Shown here: one piece after another, positions 1-11,702 of the stretch
How positions within the stretch are numbered: the first letter of the stretch is position 1
Layout of the letters: each line of letters starts with the position of its first letter
DNA from: Chrysoperla carnea
Taxonomy: Eukaryota > Arthropoda > Insecta > Neuroptera > Chrysopidae
Assembly: GCF_905475395.1 (NCBI RefSeq)
Contig: NC_058337.1
Coordinates: 93,862,368 to 93,926,367 of the forward strand
Direction: 5' to 3'
DNA: 64,000 bases
Notes under the pieces: model-generated
What the model was told of the DNA's origin: nothing
Databases searched by the model: none
The model's input: the letters and a program-made list of their open reading frames with translations, nothing else
Position numbers and translations under genes: made by a program

Positions 1-690
1 TTATCTTTTGTTCTCCTATACAGGTGCGTGTAGGTATGAAGTCACCGAAAAGTTGCTAATGTAATACTTTAATGTTTCTTTACGGAAAAGTTACGCAATA
101 AATTTATGCCATTTTAATAATTTTTTTTCGAAGAATTTTTTTCTCTACGGGATTTCACAACTTTTTTGGGCTGACGTAATTGAGTTTATTGGAATTCATC
201 TACGCCTTTTTACACATTTATGTTTTTGGTGGGATACCTCTTAGGACGATGTTAAAACATCGGAAGAATTAACTGCTTAAGTGCTAGGTATTTATTACCA
301 TTGAGTCTAGCCAGTAAAACAAAAACAGTGTACTTTTACTATTATTATCAGAACAAAGCTGCGGCGGTATAAGTAGAAAACTCAACAATCTTTAGTATAA
401 TAAATAATATTTTCTCACCTCCGTGCAGAAAGTGTCAACTTTTGCCCCGCTGTGGAAAACGAAGTTGCCCCTTTCTGCCTCCGCCGGGGAGAAAAATAGT
501 ATATACACCACGGAAAAAAGTGTTTATTGATTATACAGAAGATTATTTTTGGGCTTATAAGAACATAAGAATAAGACGATGAGTCGATGAAATAAAAAAT
601 AGTTAAAAGAAAGCATGGATTTTTATTAAAAAATATAAATTAACATATAAAAAAATAAATAAACATTACTCAACTACTAATTACTAAGTA
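1..690. other. Gene-free left flank and 3' region of the cytochrome b5 gene
   Basis: No coding exon is recognisable. The stretch at 420-500 is somewhat richer in GC than its surroundings but shows no protein similarity I recognise. A TTTATT at 622-627, which reads AATAAA on the minus strand, lies about 64 bases past the stop codon of the minus-strand cytochrome b5 gene and is its likely poly(A) signal. Confidence 0.5.
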
Positions 691-3600
691 CTATTCTGGC
701 ATTTCTTTTAATTTCAAACCTCCTGGTTTACGAAATATTCTCTCGTGTAATGGCAAAATACCGATATGATAACGTTTTAATATATTTATTGCATTTATAC
801 TATGTCCAGCTCCACGAAATGCTAATGTTGCATCACGACCAGCGTGCTCTAATAATACATCGGCTCCACCGGGATGCTAAAACAAAAATATTTATTAATA
901 TTAAATATTATATAGGTACCCACTACAATAATGATTTCATTATTAGGTAATGTTTAACCGCAACTTCGATTATATATATTAATAGACCTACACCGATTTT
1001 GAACATAGAACCTCGCCTCTACTTATTTCTGCGCTCATGGTCAGCCTCGGCGTAGAAATGACAGAGCACCTTTTTTTCTCAGTATTATTCTAGAGGAGAT
1101 AAAGCTCCCTTCAAGTCAAAGCCATTGACTTTTACGTTTGTTTATAATTGCAATGCAGTTTGTTTTATTATTCAAGCGGAGTAATAGACTATAAACTCAT
1201 GTCTGGGGGTACTCGATAATACCAATAATTGATTGATGTTTATGAAGAGCACCCTTTTTGTAGTAAACAGTTAACTTCATCTAAATTCCATACTTAAAAT
1301 CCATTCCTTCCCTGGGCGTAAAAATTTTTAGGTACCAAAAACCCGACATTTTATGCCCCTGAATTGATATTACTTATGAGGTTGATATAAGTTGTTTTGT
1401 ATGAAAAACAGTGTCACCACACTAAATTTTATCAAAATCGCCCTATCCGTTCTAAAGTTATGGAAGAAAAACGATTACAAAATTGCATCTTCTAGAGCGT
1501 ATAGCGCGAAAATGGAGCAACTTTTACCAAAGCATGTTTAGTCAAATCGACTTTTTTTGAGCTAAGCTATATGTGGTAGAGCGCAGGTCCGTAACTAGGG
1601 CGTGGCAAAGGAGGCACCCGCCTGCGGCGGATAAGACATAGAGGCGCAAAACAAAACGTATGTTTTATACGTAAAACAAAAAGTAAGTAAAGAATCATGT
1701 AAAAGGCGCTCATTAATTTACATAAAGTCATAAAGTTAATAAATTCGATTTTTTTGATAACACAGGCAAATTTAATCCGATCTTACTGGATTGTTTTTTG
1801 AAACCCACTAATTTTGGGCCATTCTTTTCAGCTGTGATGCCAGTTTTTCACTAGCTGTCACTTATGTGTTTAATTCCGGGACCAGGATTCAACAATCTGG
1901 AAACCTATTAAAGCTAGGTTAAGTTTGATCACAAATTTGAAAAGTATGACCCAAATTTAGTAGTATTACATACTTGGTTTATCAAAATTGGATAAAATTT
2001 GGATGTGATATAGCAAAATTAAATTTTTTGGATTCTGATGACGTCATAAAGTTAAAAATTCAATTTTTTGGATAATACAGGCAAATTTGATCCGATATTA
2101 CTGGAATTATTTTTGAAATCCACTAATTTTGAGTCATTCTTTTCATCTGTGATATCAATTTTTCGCTAGCTATCTCTTATTTGCTTAATTCCGAAGACCA
2201 CAACTCCACATTCTTGAAATCTATTAGAGCTAGTTTAATTTTGATCACAAATTTGAAAAGTAAGACCCAAAATTAGTAGGATTACATACTTGGTTTATCA
2301 AAATTGGATAAAATTTGGGTGTGATAGAGCAAAATTTAAGTTTTTTGGAATCTGATGACGTCATAAAGTTTAAAATTGATTTTTTGGATAATGTAGGCAA
2401 ATTTAATCCGATCTTACTGGAATTTTTTTTGAAACCCACTAATTTTGGGCCATTTTTTTCAGCTGAGATATCAATTCTTTGCTAGCTATCACTTATGTAC
2501 TTAATTCCGGGACCAGGACTCCACATTCTTGAAATCTATTTGAGCTAGGTTGATTTTGATCACAAATTTGAAAAGTATGACCCAAATTTAGTAGGATTAC
2601 ATACTTGGTTTATCAAAATTGCCAATATGATATTTTTTGATACCTTTTAATAAACAGCGAATATATTAATAATAATTATTATATACAATTTTAATCCAAT
2701 TTTGTTTGTATTACTCTGTATTATTTACTTTATTTATTATCAATAAAATTTCGATTTTGGAGATTAATTAGTTCCTTAGGCAAAATACCCCAGTATCATT
2801 TAGGAGAGTAATGAGTTCCTTGTTTTGCTCGGAAACGTAGATAGAGAAATCAATTCTTTAATTTGATAATATCAACTCATTTGAATAATATTTAAAAAGT
2901 TTATCAATTAAATGTACAGACTTACGGTAAAATGACACGATTATGGCAACTCTCCCCCATTTGGTCTTTACTCTTATGTTAAATACTATCAGTATACGAA
3001 TTTTCATCAATATAAGGCGCAACCTAAATAATTGCCACCGGCGCTATATACCCTTAGTACGGCCCTGCTAGAGCGTTGCATATATCTTTTAGCGACTCCC
3101 TGTATATTGATTACTAGTAAATCCTAGAATATTTAGTAAATCTTAAAAAACTAAAAAAATAAAACTACAATGGGAAAATAATTTATCATTTTTCAACCCG
3201 AAGTCAAAAGAAAATAAGCACATTTTATATTTTATGTAAATTACAAAGAAAGGGCAAATAAAGTCAATTTATTTCTATAATTAGATATTAGCCGTTTAGT
3301 TGATGGTCTTCATTCTTACCAATATTAGATCCGTCTTTAATACACCATGTAATCATGAACCATATCCCTACTTGAAGACCTCGATTACAAGGCTATTTTA
3401 GATGTAATTGTAGAATAGAAATAAATAGACTTCATTTAGCCTTTTTTATAACTTATAAAAGCTAAGAACGTAAACTTGAAACATAACTAAGAACACTCTC
3501 GTTCAAATTACCTCTCAATAAAAATTATAAATCGGTTCATCCTTTTAGGAGCCACGATGCCAGAGACAGACAGACAGATACTCAGACACGTTAAACTTAT

Positions 3601-6600
3601 AACACTCCTCTTTTTAGTCTAGGATTAAAACAGAAACTCGTTAAAAAATGTAAATACATATATTAATTTTTGCAACAGAACAACAAAATTTTATCTCATA
3701 GCTTCAATCAGAGAGGAGATCAAAATTCTCAAAATTAAAAAATTCTAGAGAGGCATTTTTGGCATGATTGTTGTTAATGATCTGTTCATGTTTCACTATG
3801 TTGGCATTTGGAATAAACCTCTTCGAAATTATTTAAATTATTTGGCGGTTTATATACCCCCCCCCCTTAATATTGGATTTATAAATTTGAGTCTTGGTTA
3901 AAAACGGCAAATAGGATGATACCTTCGACAGGTATTAAAATCTCCACGGTTAATAAACAACGTATTCAAAAAAAATTATACAAAGTGGAAAATTTGTATG
4001 AGCTGTTTTATAAACCCACTTGGATGCTTTTAATTTTTATCAGAACTTTCACGTAATATAATCAACAAAATTACTAAGCGCCTGTATCTGAATTTCCAAC
4101 TAAAAATATTTTTGTTTAGTTCTTATTTCCCATTTTAACAATGCTTTTAGAAAGTATTACCCCTCTTAGCTATTTTATTGAATGTTAATATAAACAAATT
4201 TTGAATGAAGTCACTAATACCTGTCTTAATTATTATTTATCTTGTTATATAATCACTTTCAATGTCATTTTATTGTATACCTATCAATATTTTTGTTTTT
4301 AAGTATTTAAAAAACATGTTCGTGTTTTATTGTTGACAAGATTTTTGAATAAATTAATAGAGTATAACACGAGCCACGGCAATCTATATTTTCCAGTTTC
4401 TATCCAAAATATTAATCTTTACTAATATTCTAAATGCGAAAATAACTCTGTCTGTCTGTTACGCAATCACGCCTAAACTACTGAATCTATTTAAATGAAA
4501 TTTGGCACAGAGATAGTCTAGAGCCTGAGAAAGGGCATAGGTTACTGCGAAAAAAGGGCTATAAGGGCTTGAAATAAGGGACGCAAGTTTGTATGGAAAT
4601 TATATCATTTTTAAAGTTTAAAGCTTGAAACTTAAATTTTTTAGACTTTTAACTAGATATAAATAAATACGATATTCAAAGTTTGTGAAAATTTTACTAT
4701 AAAGGGGGTAAAATGGGGATGGAATATTTGTGTGATGTCGTCGGTAAAAAAGCTTATGGCTCAGAAAATACAACTGTAGAGGAAATACAGAGAATTACGA
4801 AATCATTACAATATGTGAAACTGAAATTATCGCAACAACGCAAAATAGGTGTTCGTTTATAGAAAGGTGAATTAAAGCAACAGAATATATGAACTATAAT
4901 AGGCCACAGCCTTCAAAATATAGGTGTAGATATTAGGTATTTAACAGATTTGAAAAATTGTTTCAAAAAATTAGGATTTCGCACCAAAATAACAAAATCT
5001 ACGAAATTGTGAACAAAAGGAGAATAAGTGATTCCTAAGAAGGGAATTGATTATAGGTACACAATAATCTTTGTATTTATTTAAAATTTAAGTTGTGAAG
5101 CGAAGCGAGTAGTTCACAGCTAGTCTTCAATAAAACAAGTCGCACAAGTTTTTACAAAATACAAATCACATGATTTTTATAAATTTTACCTAGATGTTAA
5201 TGAACATTTTTTATTTAGCCTTTCGCTTCATGATAAAGCTATGGCATTTGGAAAATGTTTATAAAATCTCAAAAATAGTTTTAGGATGTGGTACCCACCG
5301 GTTAGTCTCTACAGAAGGGGGGAATCGTTGGTTTACTACCTGAAAAATCAGTTTTTTTCAAATAAAATGAATATAACGCATTAACTGAAAATTAAAGTAG
5401 CTGGCATAATTCTGCATATTTTGGTCTATTTCACGACTTTCTAGCATAAAAATTAGTATATTCTATACTTAGATCCTATTAGAAACTTTAAAATCCGAAA
5501 ATATTTACGAAAATATGGCTCATTAAACCTAAAATTTTAGGAAGTGATACCCATTAATCGCCGCGTGCGAAGGTACTACTAGATGTTTATTTAATCTACC
5601 AGGGGCAGTTTTCAGTAAATTCACGAAAAAATGATTTACGTGAGGGTTAAAAATAGCGATAATTATGCAATCGACAAAGCTGGCGAAGAAAGAAACAAGC
5701 TCAGAAAAGATTGTAGATTAATAGTCTGGACGTTGCCAGAAACCCGATCGGTCCAATTTTTTATACCTTTCTTCCCCCTCAGAACAGTTAAATGTCAATT
5801 TCTTGAACAAAACTTTCCCTAGGTTTTTTGGTTCATTTCACGTCAAAAAGGCCCTTTGTGATTTCTTCGTAAAGTTTACCGTTTTAACAGTTAAGATTTT
5901 AACAGTTTAAAATTTTGAAAAACTTTTAAAAGGTCATTTTCAAAGCTAAAAAACAATGGTAAAAATTAAAATTTTGAGCTTTTTGAGCGAAATGTTAAAA
6001 TGATCTTTGAACATATTTCATAAAGTTCTGAAGAGTAATTACAGATTGTTTAATCTAAAGCCTCAATTCTTCACAAGATGTTATAATTCCCATTATAATC
6101 AATTTGTAAGACTGAAATGTTTATAGTTTAATTTAATTTTCAGCCTCGTTTTTCAGCTTTGAAAATGGATGGATTTTTTGAGTTTTTCTAAACATTAAAA
6201 CCCTGAAATTTTCCCTGGCGCTCGTATATCCTTAAATAAAAATTCTAGAGAAGATTGTACAACATGCTTCAGAAAATATTTCTGAATAAGAGAGAAAAAT
6301 TAATTTTTGAAAATTACACCAGGGTCCCAAATTTGAATCTCTTTTGAATCATATTTTTAAAAAAATTTTTAAAGCGTTAGGCCAGTGGAGAATTTAACAG
6401 GTGGGCAAAAGAGCAGTTGCCCATTGAGCTCTCGAAGAAGGGCCCCGAAGTGCATTTACTAAAAAAGGAAAATTTGTATGAAAGGGTACCACAAGGAGGG
6501 CACCAAGTTCATTAACGAAGATTGAAAAAAACATCTCTATTTATAGATTTTGCTGAATGGGGTTCTTCTTTTAAATTCACCATTGTATAAGGCCATAGAT

Positions 6601-7306
6601 TGGATTAAAAATCTTACAGAGACATAGTACGTACTTTTTGCTTCATCACTGACTTTCACTGACTTTCGAAGAAAACTTACCATACCTCCCCTCCCGCCCT
6701 TAGTGGCTTTTCGCATGAGAATTGTACCCTCTACGGTGGATAGATAAAATCATCATAGTATTTAAGCATGTCTCGCCTAGTTGAATTAAAAATTTTAAAT
6801 TTTAAAACATACGTAAACGTAAATTTCGGTTGTTAAAAAAATTTCATTTATTTTTTTGAAATATTAATCGAGAAATAAAGTTGTATTTCATTAAGAGTGC
6901 GTCAGTTCGAAAAGCACCAAAGCACGCACCATATTCTATAAATCCTTTTTCTGCTTTTCGTGATTTTTGGGGATATATCGTTAACAAAACATAACAAAAG
7001 ATTGTTAATAAATAAACATTCTAAAAATATTTTAAAGGAAAAACTTCAGCTTACCTCCAAAAGAAATTCTGTGATGTTGTAAACTCGATCATACAAAATA
7101 ATCCAACAATCTTCAGCGTTATCATGCCACAAAACTTCTTCCATTGTAATTATATGTTCTTGAATGGACGGAACTAATGATCGATTTTTTACTGAATTTG
7201 TTGATAAGCGTATTGCAGTCATTGTAAAAGACAAACAATTATTTAATGATGTACTATTTTTATTTGAAACATGTTCTTGTTGCATTTTTAAAACAAACAA
7301 CAACAA
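691..7306 (-). CDS. Cytochrome b5 heme-binding domain protein, two exons
   Basis: Small heme protein of the cytochrome b5 fold, expected to carry electrons or bind heme. Exon 1 is 7055-7306 (84 codons), with a GTAAGC donor at 7054. Exon 2 is 691-876 (61 codons plus TAG), preceded by a TTTTAG acceptor. The junction is phase 0 and joins LLE to HPGG, giving about 145 aa. Exon 1 carries the EVLWHDNAEDCW and DRVYNITEFL signatures. Exon 2 carries HPGG (first heme ligand His), RDATLAFRGAGHS (second heme ligand His) and a YHIGIL end. No C-terminal membrane segment is visible, so it is probably soluble rather than the ER-anchored form. The start is uncertain: in-frame ATGs lie at 7306, 7285, 7222 and 7144. 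The last begins right at the domain edge, and a further 5' exon cannot be excluded. The 6178-bp intron is filled with repeats. Confidence 0.85.
1727..2622. repeat. Satellite-like tandem array, about 2.8 units of 316-317 bp
   Basis: The marker GTCATAAAG starts at 1727, 2043 and 2360, giving a period of 316-317 bp. Each unit then runs through an AGGCAAATTTRATCCGAT block, a CCACTAATTTTG block and an ACATACTTGGTTTATCAAAA block. Units 2 and 3 start in GATGACGTCATAAAG, which holds the palindrome TGACGTCA. The last unit is truncated near 2622. A diverged copy with an internal deletion lies at 7755-7990. Confidence 0.85.
4425..5128 (+). mobile_element. Dispersed insect repeat of the TACTAATATTCTAAATGCGAAA type
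   Basis: It opens with CTTTACTAATATTCTAAATG followed by CTGTCTGTCTGTTACGC and an AAATTTGGCACAG block, and closes near GTGAAGCGAAGCGAG...CACAGCTAGT. Related ends occur at 57500-57640 (+), 59600-59760 (-) and 62205-62335 (-), where the motif reads AGTTTTTGCGTG followed by GTAACA. This head sequence is widespread in insect genomes, where it is usually a non-autonomous element. I cannot assign the class with certainty. No intact transposase or reverse transcriptase was seen. Confidence 0.55.
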
Positions 7307-7754
7307 AAACTATTATAGCAACAAAATTTAAAAATAAATTTTCATTTCATCAAGAAGCATTAATATTTTATTCAGTGAGTAAGGTAAGTAAATAGAAAAT
7401 GTAATTTTATTCAACTAATTTTGTAAAGAATAAATAAAAGTAATTTATTGTAATAAAATTTTTTTAAACAGTTAGTTTTATTCCTAGACGCGATGCGACG
7501 CACAGATAAACTAATAGACAAGTGCGTATGTCTGGTTTTTTAGTTTGCTATATACACATTACACACAAGCACCTATGTGGAATCTAATCAGGTGTTAGGT
7601 TTCTATCTAATACTCTTTTAGACGGATTAAAAATGTATCGTTTTTTATAGATGAATTGACTTGGTAATAGATATTGTAACTACTATATTACCCGAAGCTC
7701 TCCAATTTATTTCCCTTAGTTTCTGACCAAAAACGATACTCAAAGCAATAACAA

Positions 7755-7990
7755 AGGCAAATTTGACCCGATTTTATTGGAATTATTTTGAAACCCACTA
7801 GATTAGGACTCCACATTCTTGAAACCTATTAGACCTAGATTAATTTTTATCACAAATTTGAAAAGTATGACCCAAATTTAGTAGAATTGCATACTTGGTT
7901 TATCAAAATAGGACAAAGTTTGGATGTGATAGAGCAAAATTAAATTTTTTGGATTCTGATGACGTCATAAAGTTTAAAAATTCGATTTTT
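7755..7990. repeat. Dispersed, internally deleted copy of the 317-bp satellite
   Basis: It shares the AGGCAAATTTGACCCGAT block, the ACTCCACATTCTTGAAA block, the ATACTTGGTTTATCAAAA block and the GATGACGTCATAAAG end with the array at 1727-2622. It lacks roughly 75 bp from the middle of the unit. It directly abuts the palindrome that starts at 8002. Confidence 0.75.
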
Positions 7991-8001
7991 TTGAGAACAC
8001 G

Positions 8002-8378
8002 TTTTTTCAGATAAGAATAGTTAAAGTTACGATTAAATTTCAAGCACTGCGATTATATCCTTTATTCATTTGAAATTTGGAATATGCTATAGGTATTCAT
8101 ATTCTACCTGCCCTGGGTACTTTTATTTTTCGAAAATCGTGTTGATTTTTCCAATTTTTATTGTTCACACCCAGGTACAGTGGAATAAGAAAAAGTATCT
8201 GGGTGTGAACATTGAAAATTGAGAAAATTAATAGGATTTTCGAAAAATAAAAGTACCCAGGATAGGTAGAATATTAATACCTATATAGCATATCCAAATT
8301 TCAAATCGATAGAGTAAAAGGAATAATCGCAGTGCTTGAAATTTAATTGTAACTTTAACCATTTTTATCTGGAAAAAT
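8002..8378. repeat. Long fold-back palindrome with arms of about 175 nt
   Basis: The left arm (about 8002-8177) and right arm (about 8194-8378) are imperfect reverse complements over their whole length. Pairing landmarks are CAAGCACTGCGATTAT with ATAATCGCAGTGCTTG, CTGGGTACTTTTATTTTTCG with CGAAAAATAAAAGTACCCAG, and TGTTCACACCCAGGTAC with GTATCTGGGTGTGAACA. The loop is only about 16 nt. No coding frame is present. This is a fold-back or MITE-like structure. Confidence 0.85.
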
Positions 8379-9694
8379 GTTTTTCTTTATAAATTTTTTT
8401 TCCCACCAATGAATATTTAAGAGGATTTTAAAAAAATTATAAGATTTCACGGTACTAAAAAATGATTTCACGCCAATCAAAAATGTTTTTGCTATAGCAA
8501 TCTTTACGGCACGCCAAACAATTTCCGCTGTTAGGTTCTATTATATTGGCAGAGCCAATATAACCGCTGTTTCTTAAACCGAAAACGAATTTGATAGGCA
8601 TAAGGAAACTTTGCAAATTTCGATCTGAAATTGTTGACCACAGCCGTTGTGTGTCGACAGTGTACATTTTTAAATGGTCAGGTTTTAAATGCGAAACCGC
8701 TCTAGATTTCCGCACTACAGAGAGGCTCTTATGTGTAAAGTGAATTTATGCTTGTGGTTTTAAGTAATACAATGCTTATATTAAGTCATATTTTCCCGAA
8801 AATATAGACTTTTGCACTGTATTGAAGGTCAACGTGGAGGGATTTTACTTATATTATGCGCTTTATAACCCCTAGAAAAACATTTAGGAGATGTTATATA
8901 TAACTATTTATTTCCCGATACTATGCAAACTGATGTTACAAAAGCGGCAACTCCTTTAAGCACTATGGAGGGCATCGCGAGGGAGAAATCGCTTTTTGCG
9001 CTGTTTTTAAGGCTTAGCTCATCTTTAGAACCTCTTCGAATATAACTGAAGGGTTGAAGATCGTTATTTAAGTTGTTTTAATGACAAGAAAGTGCTTTTG
9101 GGAGTGTCAACTTCTCACCCAGTCCCCTTTTTATGTCGAAAATTTATGAATTTTTGCGATTTTTAGGTCTTTGAGCATTTCTAAAAAATTTCCCAAATTG
9201 GGTTAGATTGTTGGGAATTTATCTGAGAATAGAGTTAATATGTATCTCTCGGTAGTGCCGACCCTTTTTTCTCGCTTTTATGTAAATGTTTCATGTGTTC
9301 AAAGACATAGCATGACAAGAATCTGATTTCAATACAAAACATATTATTAGTAGCATCTAATGATGGGAAAATATGACCATAATGATGTAACTCGTTACTC
9401 TCATGAGTAATTTTTTTAACACTAAAACCAATTTTTTCAATCACTCTACCAGTTGGATATGATTAGATCTATAAAATACTTTTGGTGTAGACTAGAAGTT
9501 TGTAAATATAAAATTACATCAATACTTTATTGATACATATTTACTTTCCAATTCCGCGTAGAGATTGATTCTGAAAATCAGTTTAAAAGTCCTTGACTTG
9601 TTTATTACTCAGAAGCTGTTATAATGTAGCTTCTAAGATAAACAAACAAATAACATGATGAAATATTTTCTTCTAATATTGAAAAGACGAATTA

Positions 9695-10280
9695 GGCCGG
9701 CTACACATTATTAGAATTTTTTTCGAAAATTCACAGATATAATACACGACACCGGCAAATATGTTCTACACGACCCACACTATGTATAAATGCTTCTTAT
9801 AAAAAATTCCAACGGCTAGTAGGGTTCATCCACAAATTAGATCACAATAATTTTACGATTTTACCCCCCCCCCCCCTGTCACAGATGGTTACATTTTTGA
9901 AGCCCTTGGTGCGACGTCACATACTCACATAAGAGTATAATAAAAACTTGGTGGATTAGTTTTTTGTTGTTTTAAGATGTGGCGTCACAAAGCTTTTGAC
10001 CCTCACTACCCCTTGGCACACAATGTCACAATTCGTTGACCCCCTCCCTCCCCCTTAACGTGTGACGTAATTAATCAATAGTCCCGTAATACAAAATAAA
10101 AAATTCTACCGCATATTACCAGAAATACATCTAATCCATTAGACGTCGAAGGATCGATTCGATTTCAGACCAGAAATTCTTATCAATAAATACTTATGAT
10201 AATGGGCGGGGTAGGGGTCTAATACAAAATAATATATGCTCAAAATTTTCCTAAGAAATTCGGATTTTGTGTAGCCGGCC
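9695..10280. mobile_element. Non-autonomous TIR element, PIF/Harbinger-like, with a second TIR element nested inside
   Basis: The ends are GGCCGGCTACACATTA at 9695 and its mirror TTGTGTAGCCGGCC ending at 10280. Similarity between the arms continues for about 35 nt (ATTTTTTTCGAAAATT facing AATTTTCCTAAGAAATT). The trinucleotide TTA flanks both sides, matching the TTA/TAA target preference known for PIF/Harbinger. Inside, a second inverted pair runs from GGGTTCATCCACAAATTA (9822) to TAATTAATCAATAGTCCC (ending 10085), flanked by GTA on each side. No transposase frame is present. Confidence 0.65.
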
Positions 10281-11450
10281 TTAGCCACAAATTAATTCCT
10301 TTTTATAATGTACCAATTATTATCTTTACTAAATAAATGGCGTATTGTATAAACGATTACTCTCCACGAGCGTACCGAAGAGGGGAAGGGTGTAATAATA
10401 GTTATGTAACTACAGGTTTAATTGTACAGTATTATCCATATAGCTCGTAGCTCGAAAACTACAGGGGAACAAATTTTGTGGCCGTGGGAGCTTTAGATCA
10501 GAACGATCCGAAGAACATTTTGGGGGCGGTTTGAAAAATTATCTAACAGAAAGCTATTTTCCTAGTCATATACTAAAACTTAATATATTCATAGCTTTGT
10601 TCACTCGTGGCTCGAAAACTATTCGTTAAAAATTTTTGTGATCATGAGAGCTTTTGATCAGGATGATCCATTTTAGGGTGGATTAGAAAAAGTTTCACAG
10701 AAAGTAATTTTCCTATATAATATTGCGGGGTCCTTTAGTGTTATCTTTCAACACAAGAGAAAGCAAGTTAAAGAAAATTTCTAATTCCTGGTGTATTAAA
10801 ACCGTGAATTGACGTAGGTACAGACGTACTTATAAGTATATTAAATCCTGAAAATACTTGTAATTATTATTTTTTAATACTGCTACTTATATAAATTTAT
10901 ATCTATTTAAAATTTTAAACGTTATCTAATATTCTTTCAATATATTTGTAACTACATATCTGGCTTCATCGTATCAAATTTCACCTCCATTATAATAATA
11001 TGTTGGGAGGGTACACAAAAATCTGAACTATAAGTGAATACTTAAGCGATTTTCATACGAAAGTATAATCAAGCACATGGGTAAAAGTAAGGGAAAATTT
11101 AGTATCTTTGTATCGCCAACTTATACCCTATCATCTTCTGCGAAGTCGGGTTTTAGTTTTTAATTAGCAATTAATGTGATATCTTATTCTATCTTTAACG
11201 ATGAACGATTGTCCAAAACTGTTTGAAAACCTAGCATAAAAATGTACTCTTTGAAGTTGTAGAGTGTAAAATTAGAAATAAGTCAATTGGAAATTATTTA
11301 TTACATTTTAATACTATTAAGGATAGATTTGGGAAAATAAAAAAGCATTTCTCAAAACTATATAAAAAGAAATAGAAAATTAATCCTTTTTCACCATTCC
11401 GACAAAAATTTTTTTATTTACTTTTTCGCACTTTGTATACTAAAGGTTCC

Positions 11451-11506
11451 ATAGCCACAAAAGGTTCCATTGTACGTATACATACAATGGAACCCTTTGT
11501 GGCTAT
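11451..11506. repeat. 24-bp-stem hairpin upstream of the unknown gene
   Basis: The left arm 11451-11474 (ATAGCCACAAAAGGTTCCAT plus TGTA) and right arm 11483-11506 are complementary with one mismatch, around an 8-nt loop CGTATACA. It lies about 200 bp upstream of the ATG at 11703. The phrase AAAGGTTCCAT also occurs directly before the left arm. It could be a miniature inverted-repeat relic or a transcribed hairpin. Confidence 0.8.
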
Positions 11507-11702
11507 ACTACACGCACTGGACCAATTTTTTTAAATAGAAATCCGTCAAATATATTCATTCTATGACAGTAATTTTTTCAAATTTTTGTGTGACTGTGGA
11601 AATAAAAATTAAGTTAAGAAAATTGTTTTAAAATATTTATAATCCACTGTAAGTTGATCGCAACAATAAAAATAATATAATTATTTTCTAATTAATCGGA
11701 AA

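Larger units (their letters stand above)
877..7054. other. Large repeat-filled intron of the cytochrome b5 gene
   Basis: This intron separates the two cytochrome b5 exons. It holds the three-unit satellite at 1727-2622, a dispersed element at about 4425-5128, and a short piece at 3540-3600 that recurs inverted at 14336-14400. No coding exon of another gene was recognised. The open frame at 5631-5822 has no recognisable features. Confidence 0.7.
7307..11702. other. Intergenic region between the cytochrome b5 gene and the unknown gene
   Basis: The two flanking genes diverge from here, so promoters are expected at both ends. The interior is mostly repeats: a satellite fragment (7755-7990), a palindrome (8002-8378), a nested inverted-repeat element (9695-10280) and a compact hairpin (11451-11506). 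An 86-codon open frame at 8455-8715 (-) has no domain I recognise. A C run near 9866-9879 lies inside the nested element. Confidence 0.6.

Noticed and set aside
5631-5822. 63-codon plus-strand open frame in the cytochrome b5 intron
   Set aside because: Featureless translation inside a repeat-rich intron, with length as expected by chance.
8455-8715. 86-codon minus-strand open frame with several Cys
   Set aside because: No domain, no convincing splice context and no partner exon seen. It lies in repeat-rich intergenic DNA next to a palindrome.
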